Numbered from the stretch's first letter, positions 52,722 to 61,271 are shown. The stretch: DNA of 64,000 nucleotides from an uncultured Ruminococcus sp. (GCA_902800795.1 CADCFQ010000006.1:1-64000), one strand, 5' to 3'. Notes: generated from the letters alone by a model not told the origin. Translations and numbers: made by a program.

Positions 52722-53504
52722 ATGAAGAATTATGATAATGATAAAAAGAATAACGATAAGGGCCGTGACGGCCTCCAGCTGATAGTCGGACGAAACCCCG
52801 TTACAGAGGCGCTCAAATCCGGAAAGCTCATCGATACGGTTTTCGTTGATCCTGACGCAAAGGGGTCGATAGCCAACATTGTGAGGCTTGCCAAGCAGAA
52901 CGGTATCGTGGTAAAACAGGCAAGGGGCGAAAAGCTCGACCGGATGTCCGCAGGGGCTTCACACCAGGGCGTTGCAGCTATGGTGGCCTGCGCCGAGTAT
53001 TCCACAGTGGAGAAGATGCTGGAGGATGCGGCTGCAAAAGGGGAGGATCCTTTCCTCATCATCTGTGACGAGATAGAGGACCCCCATAACCTTGGCGCTA
53101 TAATCAGGACTGCCGAAACAGCAGGCGCTCACGGGGTGATAATCCCGGAGAGGAGAAGCGCTTCCCTCAATGCCACGGTCTATAAGACCTCGGCAGGTGC
53201 GGTGAGCTGGATGCCTGTCGCAAGGGTGAAGAACTTAGCGGCCTGTATAGATGACCTTAAAAAGCAGGGCGTCTGGATCTACGGGACAGACGGCTCCGGC
53301 GAGGATTACAGGAGCGTTTCCATGAAAGGAGCCATGGCACTGGTAGTCGGGTCCGAGGGCTTCGGTATGGGACGGCTTATAAAGGACAAATGTGATTTTC
53401 TTCTAAGTCTGCCGATGAAAGGCAGGATAAATTCTCTCAATGCCTCGGTTGCCGCAGGGATATTTATGTATGAAGCGGTGAGACAGAGACAGGAGCAGGG
53501 CTGA
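52722..53504 (+). CDS. rlmB: TrmH/SpoU-family RNA 2'-O-methyltransferase (RlmB-like)
   Basis: SPOUT-fold methyltransferase, most like the enzyme for 23S rRNA G2251. The N-terminal substrate domain starts GLQLIVGRNPVTEAL. The knot motifs are EDPHNLGAIIRTAETAGAHGV (split), ALVVGSEGFGMGRLIKD and SLPMKGRINSLNASVAAGI. ATG 52722 follows AGGGCG at a 6-7 base distance; in-frame ATGs at 52704 and 52707 have poorer sites. The target RNA position is assumed from family. Confidence 0.85.
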   Translation: MKNYDNDKKNNDKGRDGLQLIVGRNPVTEALKSGKLIDTVFVDPDAKGSIANIVRLAKQNGIVVKQARGEKLDRMSAGASHQGVAAMVACAEYSTVEKMLEDAAAKGEDPFLIICDEIEDPHNLGAIIRTAETAGAHGVIIPERRSASLNATVYKTSAGAVSWMPVARVKNLAACIDDLKKQGVWIYGTDGSGEDYRSVSMKGAMALVVGSEGFGMGRLIKDKCDFLLSLPMKGRINSLNASVAAGIFMYEAVRQRQEQG

Positions 53505-53541
53505 AGGCTCTGCTTTGAATCAGCGAAAGGAGAGGTCTTAA

Positions 53542-56160
53542 ATGGCGGATAGATTCAATAAGAATATTACCGACGATGATGAGATCTATGACGATAACAG
53601 TGATTTTGCCCAGGGCGCAGAAGCGACCCCGGCCAAGCGCATCATAGCCGAAGTGTTTGCCGACGGCAGTGATGACGAGGGCTATGAGCAGAACACCGAT
53701 TTCAGCAAGGTGCTGGCGGATATCGACAAGGCTTTCCCCGAAAAGAGCAGCGATCTGCCCAGGATAGAAAAGCCTGTGATACCCGATGTGTCTTCGGCAG
53801 AAAAGAAAGCTCCCAGCGCTTCCGATGAGATACTCAGAAACCTTCACAAGGCAGAAAAGCCGGAGGCTCCGGCGCCTGTTATCAAGACTGACAGCGATGT
53901 TTCGGACGATATACTCAAGAGCCTTGAGAGCCTGTCCCAGGACACCTCGGCAAAGCTTTCACAGGTCCAGGACGCACAGCCCGAGCCCCCGAAGGAAGAG
54001 GACCAGGCTGTGGGCGGCGAGAACATCGAGGATGTTTTGAAAAAGCTTGATGATATGACATCTTCCGAGCAGGAGGATGAAGACAACGCCGATATGATAA
54101 CAGATATCGCAAGCAAGAGGGGCGTTTCTCATACTCCCGAGATATCGCCTAAGCCTGTCAGCAGAAAGAGCTTTTCACAGGTGGCTCACGGTCTGACAGG
54201 AAAGATAATCCCAAAGACCGAGGAGATAGACAGACCCGTTCTCCCGGATAACGCAAGCTTCGAGCAGAAGAGCGACTTCGTTGAGAAGAGCAGGCGCAAG
54301 AAGGTGGAGAACTTTGTGCTGGACTCCGAGAAAGAAGAGGAGCAGGCACTGGAGGAGCTTGAAAGAGTCGAGGAGGAAGAGCGCAGGACAGGAAGAAGAC
54401 TCCACAATATGGAGGAGTTCAAGCGCTTTGAGGACGCACCGAAGGCTCTTGCAGATATACTGGAGATCAAGAACAACCTCTTTATCCGCCTGTGTATCCT
54501 TATGTTCACAAGCATAGCTTCGCTGTTCATCACCCTGGCCAACGACCTGGACTGGCCCATAATCAAGACCTTTGACAGGACAATAAGCCCTTCGGCTTAC
54601 GTCTTTACAAATACGATACTGGGGCTTATATCCATAGCCGTGGCATATAATGTTATGGTCAAGGGTATCAAGAACCTGTTCATCCACAAGCCCGACTGTG
54701 ACTCGCTGGCGGCGCTGTCCATATTCTCGGCGGTCATCGTGGGAATAGTCACGCTGTTCGAGCCTGACTCCGTGAGAAACAGCTTCTATCACGTTTTCAC
54801 CGGTATCGCTATACTGGGGCTTATGGTGAATACCATGGGCAAGTTTATGATTATCAGGCGCACAGAGCGCAATTTCAGATATGTAGCCGGTGACTTCGAG
54901 CGCTATGCTGTCAAGAACATAAGCGACGAGGAAACAGCCGAGAACTTCACAAGAGGTATGACAGAGACCGCTCCAAAGATAGCGACACTCAGAAAGACCG
55001 AGTTTGTGGACGGCTTTGTAAGAAACAGCTACACCCCCGATGTTTCGGATGACTATGCCAACAGGATGAGCTATCCTATACTGATAGCTGCGATAATCAT
55101 CGCTGTTCTGTCCATCTTCTTTGATAAGGGAGCACAGAACAAGACCGAGAAGCTTTTTGTTGCACTTGCCGCTTTCTCGGGTGTTATATCCATGTGTGCG
55201 TCTATCGCTTCTATGCTGATAGTAAATGTTCCGCTTGCAAGAGCTACAAAGAAGTATCTCCAGTATTCTTCCGTGATGCTGGGCTACTCCTCGGTAAAGG
55301 ATTTTGCTGATACCAATACCGTTCTTGCTGACGCTTCACAGCTTTTCCCCGAGGGAATGGTGGAGCTTGCAAACCTGAAGATAATGTCTACAGTCTCTAT
55401 CGAGGACTGTATCCTTAATGCCGCAAGCCTTGCCTGCCAGGCGGGAAGCGTGCTCAAGCCCACATTCTATAAGATGCTCAGAGGCAAGACCGAGCTGCTT
55501 TATCCTGTGGAGAGCTATATCTACGAGGACGGAATGGGACTTTCGGGCTGGATAGACAACAGACGTGTGCTGCTTGGCTCGAGAGAGCTTATGGAGAACC
55601 ACTCCATCGACGGCCTGCCCACTATCGGCAAGGAGAAGGAGTATGCCGGACAGAACACTGTCATCTATCTTTCTATCTCCGGTATCGTTACAGCTATGTT
55701 CTCCGTTTCGGTAAGCAGCGGACTGGCAGTAACAAGATGGATGCAGGAGCTGGAAAAAGAGGGCATCTCCATAGTTGTAAGGTCTGTGGACGGCTTTATA
55801 AACAAGGAGTTTCTCGCTGATACCTTCGGCGTTTCGCCTGACAGCATAAGGCTCCTGCCTTTCAGATATAACGAGACCTATGAGGAGGAGACAGGATATG
55901 CTCCCAGAGAGCAGTCTTCCATGCTTTGCAGCGGAAGGTTCCCGTCCCTTGCTATGCTCGTTATCGGCGCAAAGAGACTTAGCTTCTCCACAAAGCTTGG
56001 CGCTGCCGTTCTTTCAAGTGCAGCGGCTCTGGGTGCTGTGATCTGTGCGATAATGATGCTCACAGGCTCCTTCGTCCAGATAACGGCTACCTTCGCACTG
56101 GTATACAATCTTGCAGTCACAGCGTGTGCGCTGCTGGTTCAGCATATCAAGAGGTTCTGA
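53542..56160 (+). CDS. Degenerate P1B-type ATPase-fold membrane protein with a long disordered N-terminus
   Basis: An 872-residue protein. Residues ~1-310 are acidic and disordered, with three similar short helices (DEILRNLHK, DDILKSLES, EDVLKKLDD). Then come eight membrane helices in the 4+2+2 order of heavy-metal P-type ATPases. Loop 4-5 is where the A domain should be. The TM3 start PDCDSLAAL recalls family MDTLVAL. TM6 has VP in place of CPC. The phosphorylation block reads VLADASQLFPEG (594-605) instead of DKTGT, TGD reads SVDG, but GMGLSG of the N domain remains. I infer a pseudo-pump with a scaffold or regulatory role; family name unknown. Confidence 0.7.
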   Translation: MADRFNKNITDDDEIYDDNSDFAQGAEATPAKRIIAEVFADGSDDEGYEQNTDFSKVLADIDKAFPEKSSDLPRIEKPVIPDVSSAEKKAPSASDEILRNLHKAEKPEAPAPVIKTDSDVSDDILKSLESLSQDTSAKLSQVQDAQPEPPKEEDQAVGGENIEDVLKKLDDMTSSEQEDEDNADMITDIASKRGVSHTPEISPKPVSRKSFSQVAHGLTGKIIPKTEEIDRPVLPDNASFEQKSDFVEKSRRKKVENFVLDSEKEEEQALEELERVEEEERRTGRRLHNMEEFKRFEDAPKALADILEIKNNLFIRLCILMFTSIASLFITLANDLDWPIIKTFDRTISPSAYVFTNTILGLISIAVAYNVMVKGIKNLFIHKPDCDSLAALSIFSAVIVGIVTLFEPDSVRNSFYHVFTGIAILGLMVNTMGKFMIIRRTERNFRYVAGDFERYAVKNISDEETAENFTRGMTETAPKIATLRKTEFVDGFVRNSYTPDVSDDYANRMSYPILIAAIIIAVLSIFFDKGAQNKTEKLFVALAAFSGVISMCASIASMLIVNVPLARATKKYLQYSSVMLGYSSVKDFADTNTVLADASQLFPEGMVELANLKIMSTVSIEDCILNAASLACQAGSVLKPTFYKMLRGKTELLYPVESYIYEDGMGLSGWIDNRRVLLGSRELMENHSIDGLPTIGKEKEYAGQNTVIYLSISGIVTAMFSVSVSSGLAVTRWMQELEKEGISIVVRSVDGFINKEFLADTFGVSPDSIRLLPFRYNETYEEETGYAPREQSSMLCSGRFPSLAMLVIGAKRLSFSTKLGAAVLSSAAALGAVICAIMMLTGSFVQITATFALVYNLAVTACALLVQHIKRF

Positions 56161-56180
56161 TAAGAAAGGAATGAACATAA

Positions 56181-56318
56181 ATGGCTAACAACAATAAAAA
56201 GGCTTATGCTCCCGTCGAGCAGAAAAAGCCTATGATAATGAGGATAATCGTGCTTGCGCTTGTTGCAGTGCTGGTGCTGGGTCTTATTATCGGAACAGTG
56301 GTAAACGGCATTGGTTAA
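56181..56318 (+). CDS. 45-residue single-helix membrane protein
   Basis: ATG 56181 to TAA 56318. A basic start (NNNKKAYAPVEQKKPM) leads into one membrane helix (IIVLALVAVLVLGLIIGTVV). AAAGGA (56165-56170) lies ten bases ahead. It sits 20 bases after the pseudo-ATPase gene and overlaps ung by 8 bases, so it is likely translated in the same message. It could be a small partner of the upstream membrane protein; that is a guess from position. Confidence 0.65.
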   Translation: MANNNKKAYAPVEQKKPMIMRIIVLALVAVLVLGLIIGTVVNGIG

Positions 56319-56985
56319 TATAGGCAACAGCTGGGACAAGCTGCTGGCGGACCAGTTTTCGGCGCCGTATTATCTGCAGCTCAGGGAGTTTCTCAAATAT
56401 GAGTATTCCCATTACAAGGTCTATCCGGATATGTATGACATCTTCAATGCTTTGAAGTATACGCCTTACGAGAACGTCAAGGCGGTCATCATCGGCCAGG
56501 ACCCATATCATAATGAGGGTCAGGCTCACGGGCTTTGCTTCTCTGTCAAGAGGGGCGTAAAGCCGCCTCCATCTTTGGTCAACATCTTTAAGGAGATGAA
56601 TGCAGACATAGGCGCAAGGATGCCTGATTGCGGAGAGCTGACAGGCTGGGCAAGACAGGGCGTGCTTATGCTCAACAGTGTCCTCACTGTCCGTGAGAAT
56701 GCACCTAACTCCCATAAAAACAAGGGTTGGGAGCAGCTGACCGATGCGGTGATAACAAAGCTCAACGGCCGTGAAAAGCCCATAGCTTTTATCCTTTGGG
56801 GAGCAAACGCAAAGGCTAAAAGACCGCTGATAACGAATCCGGCTCACGCTGTTTTTACAGCGGCTCACCCGTCGCCGCTGTCTGCTCATAACGGGTTCTT
56901 CGGATGCAGACACTTTTCAAAGGTGAACGCTTTTCTTGCCGCAAACGGCATAGAGCCCATAGACTGGGAAAAAACAACAGAATGA
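56311..56985 (+). CDS. ung: Uracil-DNA glycosylase (family 1)
   Basis: Base-excision enzyme that removes uracil from DNA. The water-activating motif GQDPYHNEGQAHGLCFSV lies at ~62-79 and the leucine-loop HPSPLSAHNGFFGCRHF at ~188-204. The TTG start at 56311 is supported by the conserved opening (M)VNIGNSWD. It overlaps the small membrane gene and has no strong ribosome site, suggesting coupling. Confidence 0.94.
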   Translation: MVNIGNSWDKLLADQFSAPYYLQLREFLKYEYSHYKVYPDMYDIFNALKYTPYENVKAVIIGQDPYHNEGQAHGLCFSVKRGVKPPPSLVNIFKEMNADIGARMPDCGELTGWARQGVLMLNSVLTVRENAPNSHKNKGWEQLTDAVITKLNGREKPIAFILWGANAKAKRPLITNPAHAVFTAAHPSPLSAHNGFFGCRHFSKVNAFLAANGIEPIDWEKTTE

Positions 56986-56989
56986 GATT

Positions 56990-57018
56990 TGCCCCGAAAC
57001 TGAGCTTCGGGGCATTTT
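56990..57018 (+). terminator. Intrinsic terminator after ung
   Basis: TGCCCCGAA (56990-56998) pairs with TTCGGGGCA (57006-57014), followed by TTTT. Confidence 0.88.
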
Positions 57019-57036
57019 AAAACGGAGGTCATATTT

Positions 57037-57837
57037 ATGAAAAACAGTTTAAAGGCCGCTGTTGCGGCAACGCTTCTTGTGGCAGCAACGGCAGTGATAG
57101 CCGGCTGCGCTTCAAAGGACAGCGACAAGAGCTCCGAGCAGGACGCAAAGAGCGAAAGCTCCAAGGCTGCGGTCTCCGAGCCGGAGCCTCTTCCCCAGAG
57201 AGAGTATAAGGATCCGTCCGAATACGGCAAGGTGATAGCCCTCACCTTTGATGACGGCCCCTCGACTACCACCTCGCTGGTGCTTGACAAGCTGGAGGAG
57301 CACGGCGCTGTGGGAACGTTTTTCCTTATCGGAGACAATATCACCGATGACAAGACAGACACAGTAAGACGGGCTGTCAGTCTTGGCTGTGAGATAGAGA
57401 ACCACTCGAAGACCCACAGCGATATGACAAAGCTTTCCGAGGACGAGATAAAAGCGGAGATAGAATACACAAGCTCGAAGATAACCGAGATAACCGGCCG
57501 TGAGCCAAAGTTCTTCCGTCCGCCTTATATCAGCACCAACGATACCATGTATACAGCTATCGAGCCCACCTTTATCTGCGGCTATGGCTGTAACGACTAT
57601 GACAACAAAGTCGAGGCGGAGACAAGGGTAGAGAAGACTATTGCCCAGGCAAAGGACGGCGCAATAATCTTGCTCCACGATTCCGAGGGGAATATAAAGA
57701 CTGTCCAGGCGCTGGATCAGATCCTGACGGAGCTTGAAGCGCAGGGCTATGAATTTGTCACAGTGGGAGAGCTGTTCCACGCCAAGGGCGTAGAGCCCCA
57801 GGACTATACGATGTACAGCGAGGTAAACGCAGAGTAA
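57037..57837 (+). CDS. Lipoprotein polysaccharide deacetylase (CE4 family)
   Basis: A 266-residue surface enzyme expected to remove N-acetyl groups from peptidoglycan or another glycan. The lipobox is VIAGC (Cys ~24). A polar linker leads to the CE4 (NodB) domain with TFDDGPS (~70-76), the metal pair HSKTHSD (~118-124), RPPY (~160-163) and ILLHD (~206-210). All five motifs are intact. GGAGGT precedes the ATG. It is the last gene before the break described at 57.9 kb. Confidence 0.92.
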   Translation: MKNSLKAAVAATLLVAATAVIAGCASKDSDKSSEQDAKSESSKAAVSEPEPLPQREYKDPSEYGKVIALTFDDGPSTTTSLVLDKLEEHGAVGTFFLIGDNITDDKTDTVRRAVSLGCEIENHSKTHSDMTKLSEDEIKAEIEYTSSKITEITGREPKFFRPPYISTNDTMYTAIEPTFICGYGCNDYDNKVEAETRVEKTIAQAKDGAIILLHDSEGNIKTVQALDQILTELEAQGYEFVTVGELFHAKGVEPQDYTMYSEVNAE

Positions 57838-57865
57838 TGAGTGAAGTGACCGAAAGGAGCAGGCT

Positions 57866-57955
57866 TTGACCAAGATACTATTCGTCTGCCACGGGAATAT
57901 CTGTGTCAGTTCTCGTAAACGCCGTATTTACGGGGGTTCAAGGCATTCCAAATAG
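57866..57955 (+). pseudogene. 5' remnant of a low-molecular-weight protein tyrosine phosphatase gene
   Basis: TTG 57866 with GAAAGGAGC ahead reads MTKILFVCHGNIC, the exact start of LMW-PTP proteins including the beginning of the CX5R active site. After codon 13 (57904) the homology stops: the expected RSPMAE is replaced by VSSRKRRIY and a TAG follows at 57953. The gene normally encodes ~150 residues. The rest is not found in the next 6 kb, so it has been cut, probably by insertion of the DNA to the right. Confidence 0.75.
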
Positions 57956-58087
57956 GACTTTACCACCGATTTACCATTAAAAATGACCCGAACTTGCGTA
58001 CATTTTATCGGACAGTTAAAACCTGCGCGGCAGAACTGCCGATGCCCTATGGCAATAATTATCATCAAGTAAGTGAACAAAGATTAT
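57905..58087. other. Probable left junction of an inserted accessory segment
   Basis: Directly after the phosphatase remnant lies non-coding DNA with AAACGCCGTATTTACGGGGG, a palindromic stretch (CCGTATTTACGG) of the kind seen beside integrase attachment sites. No integrase gene is visible on this side. GC content falls sharply from here, and the genes to the right differ in character from those to the left. I infer an attachment junction; the partner end is outside the window. Confidence 0.45.
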
Positions 58088-58127
58088 GCCCCTTGCTGTT
58101 GAGAGTGACAGCAGGGGGCAGTTTTTT
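58088..58127 (+). terminator. Hairpin-T terminator left of the AlbA-type regulator
   Basis: GCCCCTTGCTGT (58088-58099) pairs with ACAGCAGGGGGC (58108-58119), followed by TTTTTT. A near copy lies at 59767-59804, so the regulator gene is bracketed by the same structure. Confidence 0.82.
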
Positions 58128-58148
58128 CGATTTGAAATATTGACTTGA

Positions 58149-58280
58149 TTTTTAAAAACTCGACTTAAAAATTTAAAATTCAGCTTGATAATTTGAAATC
58201 CGACAGTATATTTTAAAATTATCCTCGAAAACTTTTAAATTTTGGAGTGAAGATTTAAAATTTCTCTTGACAAATTTAAA
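58149..58280 (+). repeat. Seven phased TTTAAA-core repeats upstream of the AlbA-type regulator
   Basis: Core centres fall at about 58153, 58174, 58194, 58214, 58236, 58256 and 58277, giving spacings of 21, 20, 20, 22, 20 and 21 bases. That is two helical turns, so all face one side of the DNA. The best copies read AATTTAAAATT, often after CTTGA or TCGA. The last copy lies between the -35 and -10 of the promoter. This looks like a cooperative operator. Confidence 0.8.
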
Positions 58281-58295
58281 ATCAGAGAGTATAAT
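58267..58295 (+). promoter_or_regulatory. Perfect consensus sigma-A promoter of the AlbA-type regulator
   Basis: TTGACA (58267-58272), 17-base spacer, TATAAT (58290-58295). It would be very strong unless repressed, and the seventh operator repeat is in its spacer. AGGAGGTG follows at 58306-58313. Confidence 0.92.
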
Positions 58296-58321
58296 TTATA
58301 ATAACAGGAGGTGCGATTTAA

Positions 58322-59755
58322 ATGTATGAGCAGGATCTGATAACACTTGTTAAAAAAATACAGAATACAAAAGCTGAATTTCAAACTGTTGAAGTTAAGC
58401 GTTGCCAAAGCGGAATAACCGAAAAACTATACGACACCTTATCCAGCTTCTCGAATCAAGATGACGGTGGAGTTATTGTTTTTGGTTTATATGAAAAAAA
58501 CGGATTTGAGATCACAGGCGTGAATGACGTTCAGCTTCTTCAAAAGCGAGTAACAGAACAATGCGAGCAGATGGAGCCTGTCGTTCGTGCAGTTTTCACG
58601 GTTGTGGAGATCGACGGTAAAAATATAGTTTCCGCAGAGATACCGCCTGTTGATATAACAAAACGTCCCTGCTTTTACAAAGGGAAAGGACGCATCAAAG
58701 GCTCATATATCAGGGTCGGTGAAGCAGATCAGCCAATGAGTGAGTATGAAGTTTACAGCTATGAAGCATACCGTGAAAAATACAAGGATGAAATACGGGA
58801 AGTTGACCGCGCTGAAATGTCCTCACTTGACGAAAACAAGCTTGCAGATTACCTGCTGAAGCTGAAGCTCAACAAGAAAAACCTCGCAAGACTTGACGAT
58901 GATAAAATTCTTGAACTTATGAGTATGCAAAAGAATGGGCATCCCACTCTTGCCGCTGAACTTCTTTTTGGATTGTATCCCCAGGCTTATTTTCCGCAGC
59001 TCGGAATAATTGCCGTTTCCGTTCCCGGAACGGAAGTCGGGGAGACCGACTCCGACGGATCACGCTTCATTGACAACCAACGGATAGAAGGAACTTTGCC
59101 GGAGATACTTGATGAAGCGCTGCAGTTTGTCAGAAAAAATACAAAGACCAGAACTATTATTGATCCGGATACCGGCAAGCGGCGTGACCGCTCCGATTAC
59201 CCGACGAACTCCGTCCGCGAAGCAATATTAAATGCACTTGTTCACCGTGATTACAGCATTCATACCGAAGGTATGCCGATTCAGCTGAAGATTTTTTCAG
59301 ACAGACTTGAGCTATCCAACCCGGGAGGACTGTACGGAAGGCTGACAATAAACGAGCTTGGAAAAGTCCAGCCGGATACAAGAAACCCTGTGATCGCAAA
59401 TGCACTTGAAGTTCTGAACATTACAGAAAACCGCTATTCCGGGATACCGACTATACGCAGAGAATTAAAGGAATACGGGCTTCCCGAACCGGAATTCACT
59501 GATTTTCGCGGGGAATTCAAAGTCGTTTTTCGTTTGCAGGACGGCAGCCCAAAAGCTGGCGCAGATGATCAGACAGCAAGAATACTTGACTTCTGCCGTA
59601 CCCCTCGGTCACGCAAAGAGCTTGCTGCATTTATCGGGCTTTCCTCTGTTAATTATGCGATCAACAAATATATCCGACCTTTGATCGACAGTGGAAAAAT
59701 AGGTTTGACCGAACCGAAGAAGTCAAGTCCGAATCAAAAATATTATACTTTATAA
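58322..59755 (+). CDS. Schlafen AlbA_2 / GHKL-ATPase transcriptional regulator-like protein
   Basis: A 477-residue protein of the group often labelled ATP-binding or RecG-related transcriptional regulator. The N-terminal AlbA_2 domain (~15-130) has ESQ-like VEVKRC and the LSSFSNQDDGGVIVFGL block. A HATPase_c_4-like domain (~260-400) has VREAILNALVHRDYS (Asn motif), RLELSNPGGL and ENRYSGIPTIRREL. A C-terminal winged helix (~420-477) likely binds DNA. Such genes are common in mobile and defence islands. The phased repeats over its promoter suggest that it controls itself. Base composition is lower in GC than the left of the window. Confidence 0.87.
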   Translation: MYEQDLITLVKKIQNTKAEFQTVEVKRCQSGITEKLYDTLSSFSNQDDGGVIVFGLYEKNGFEITGVNDVQLLQKRVTEQCEQMEPVVRAVFTVVEIDGKNIVSAEIPPVDITKRPCFYKGKGRIKGSYIRVGEADQPMSEYEVYSYEAYREKYKDEIREVDRAEMSSLDENKLADYLLKLKLNKKNLARLDDDKILELMSMQKNGHPTLAAELLFGLYPQAYFPQLGIIAVSVPGTEVGETDSDGSRFIDNQRIEGTLPEILDEALQFVRKNTKTRTIIDPDTGKRRDRSDYPTNSVREAILNALVHRDYSIHTEGMPIQLKIFSDRLELSNPGGLYGRLTINELGKVQPDTRNPVIANALEVLNITENRYSGIPTIRRELKEYGLPEPEFTDFRGEFKVVFRLQDGSPKAGADDQTARILDFCRTPRSRKELAAFIGLSSVNYAINKYIRPLIDSGKIGLTEPKKSSPNQKYYTL

Positions 59756-59766
59756 GACAGAATATC

Positions 59767-59804
59767 GCCCTCTGCTGTCAAGTGTGACAGCAGGGGGCAG
59801 TTTT
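59767..59804 (+). terminator. Terminator after the AlbA-type regulator
   Basis: GCCCTCTGCTGTCA (59767-59780) pairs with TGACAGCAGGGGGC (59785-59798), then TTTT. It is nearly the same as the hairpin at 58088-58127. Confidence 0.85.
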
Positions 59805-59886
59805 GTTCCCTTCTTCATTGAAAACTTGTGTGAGATTTGATTTTAGTTTTCAACAGGTTGTTGGCTCCGGAAAATCAAATCTGTTA

Positions 59887-60202
59887 TTTTATCAACGGTT
59901 TTATCTTCACTTTTTTATCGTCACGCCTTTATCGACGCTTTTTATCAACGGTGACGAAAAAAACGTTGATAAAAAGCGTTGATAATATTTGAACTGTCGC
60001 AAACAATGCACCAGTTAATTTAAGTGAAAAAATGAAATTGCTTCAGTTGTTGTAATATCTGCAACATTTGAAGCAATGAGTTATTGGTTTAGTAAATTTA
60101 AATCTACAATTTACAAAGTTTTTTATCGTCACATTTATCGTCACATTTTTATCGACAGTGACGATAAAAAGCGTCGATAAATCTTTATTATGTGACGATA
60201 AA
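59887..60202. repeat. Iteron-like field of TTTATCGWCRC repeats in a 450-base gap
   Basis: About a dozen copies of TTTATC(G/A)(T/A)C(A/G) occur in two clusters. Cluster 1 (59887-59986) has five direct and two inverted copies, including a 20-base arm hairpin (59931-59950 with 59964-59983, one G-T pair). Cluster 2 (60121-60202) has three direct (60122, 60134, 60147) and three inverted (60158, 60171, 60192) copies. Between them (59987-60120) is AT-rich DNA with no gene. The gap separates convergent genes, so these are not obvious promoter operators. They may bind a replication, partition or recombination protein. Confidence 0.8.
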
Positions 60203-60205
60203 TAA

Positions 60206-61252
60206 TCACTTCACCCGATAATAAAACGTCCCCTTGCCAACGCCCTCTCTTTTTATATCTCCGGACTGCACCAGCTTCCGCAGGGAGCCCTCAACAGAAC
60301 TGAGGCTCAAAGACGGGCAAAGCTCAATAATATCCTGCTTGGTAAACTTTCCGATCTTAGTCAGGGTCGCTTTTCTGACGATCTCAACAGCAGGCAGCTT
60401 TTCCCAGACAATGGAAAATCTGTCCTCAAAATCCTTGTATGCCGCCAAGATCGTACCAAGCAGATACTTGATAAAAGGAACAACATCTTCGCTGCCCTCA
60501 TGCCAGCCGTCCTGCGAACGCCGAAGAGCGTTATAGTATAAGTCCTTGTTTTTTGCAATCTTTGCTTCCAGAGAGATATATTTACCGACATTAAAACCGC
60601 TGCGGTACAGGAGCAGCGTAGTGAGCAGCCTGCTCATTCTTCCATTGCCGTCATTAAATGGGTGTATGCACAAAAAATCGTGGATAAATATCGGAATGAT
60701 GATAAGCGGCTCGACCTCAAAATTGCCGATGACACGGGAGTATTCCTCGCATATCTTTTCAAGTGCGTCGGGCGTTTCAAAAGGCGCAAGCGGAGTAAAA
60801 ACAGTCTCCGTATGACCGTCGGGATAGGTCGCACTGATATAATTCTGCACCGTCTTCGTCTGCCCTGCAAGAGGATTGTTCATATGGCTGTAAAGCATCT
60901 TGTGGAGCTGCAAGATATAATTTTTTGTTATCGGGATAGCGTCAAAGCTTTCGTGTATGACGTTCAGAACATCACGATAGCCTGCGATCTCTTGCTCATC
61001 ACGGTTCCGGGGAGTGGTCTTCTCCTCGACCAGCTGCCGTATGCGAGTATTGGTCGTAACGATCCCCTCGATAGCGTTGGATGCTTCTGTGCTTTGTATT
61101 TTTGCGATCTCCACAAGCTTTTCCAGCTCATGCGGCTTTTGCTTCAGATAAAGCTCCTGCTTTCCGGCATACTTGTAAACTGCCGCAACCAGACCAAGTA
61201 TCTCCGAATCCCATTTTTGATCTTTGATCGCTGAATAATTAAAAGTTCTCAT
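60206..61252 (-). CDS. Fic-family AMP-transferase-like protein with N-terminal inhibitory motif
   Basis: A 348-residue Fic protein. The catalytic loop HPFNDGNGRMSR (~199-210) matches the full HxFx(D/E)GNGRxxR motif, so adenylylation of a target is expected. The inhibitory helix motif (S/T)xxxE(G/N) is present near the N-terminus as SNAIEG (~57-62), which should hold the enzyme off (class II). A C-terminal winged helix (~285-348) could bind DNA. I chose ATG 61252; the GTG at 61264 has a worse site. It has its own promoter and operator-like repeat. Fic proteins act in toxin, regulatory or stress roles. Confidence 0.9.
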   Translation of the reverse strand: MRTFNYSAIKDQKWDSEILGLVAAVYKYAGKQELYLKQKPHELEKLVEIAKIQSTEASNAIEGIVTTNTRIRQLVEEKTTPRNRDEQEIAGYRDVLNVIHESFDAIPITKNYILQLHKMLYSHMNNPLAGQTKTVQNYISATYPDGHTETVFTPLAPFETPDALEKICEEYSRVIGNFEVEPLIIIPIFIHDFLCIHPFNDGNGRMSRLLTTLLLYRSGFNVGKYISLEAKIAKNKDLYYNALRRSQDGWHEGSEDVVPFIKYLLGTILAAYKDFEDRFSIVWEKLPAVEIVRKATLTKIGKFTKQDIIELCPSLSLSSVEGSLRKLVQSGDIKREGVGKGTFYYRVK

Positions 61253-61271
61253 GCCCTTATCCACCTGCTCT

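Noticed and set aside
57949..58059. Short open stretch after the phosphatase remnant
   Set aside because: About 35 codons with no start signal and no recognisable homology; treated as junction DNA.
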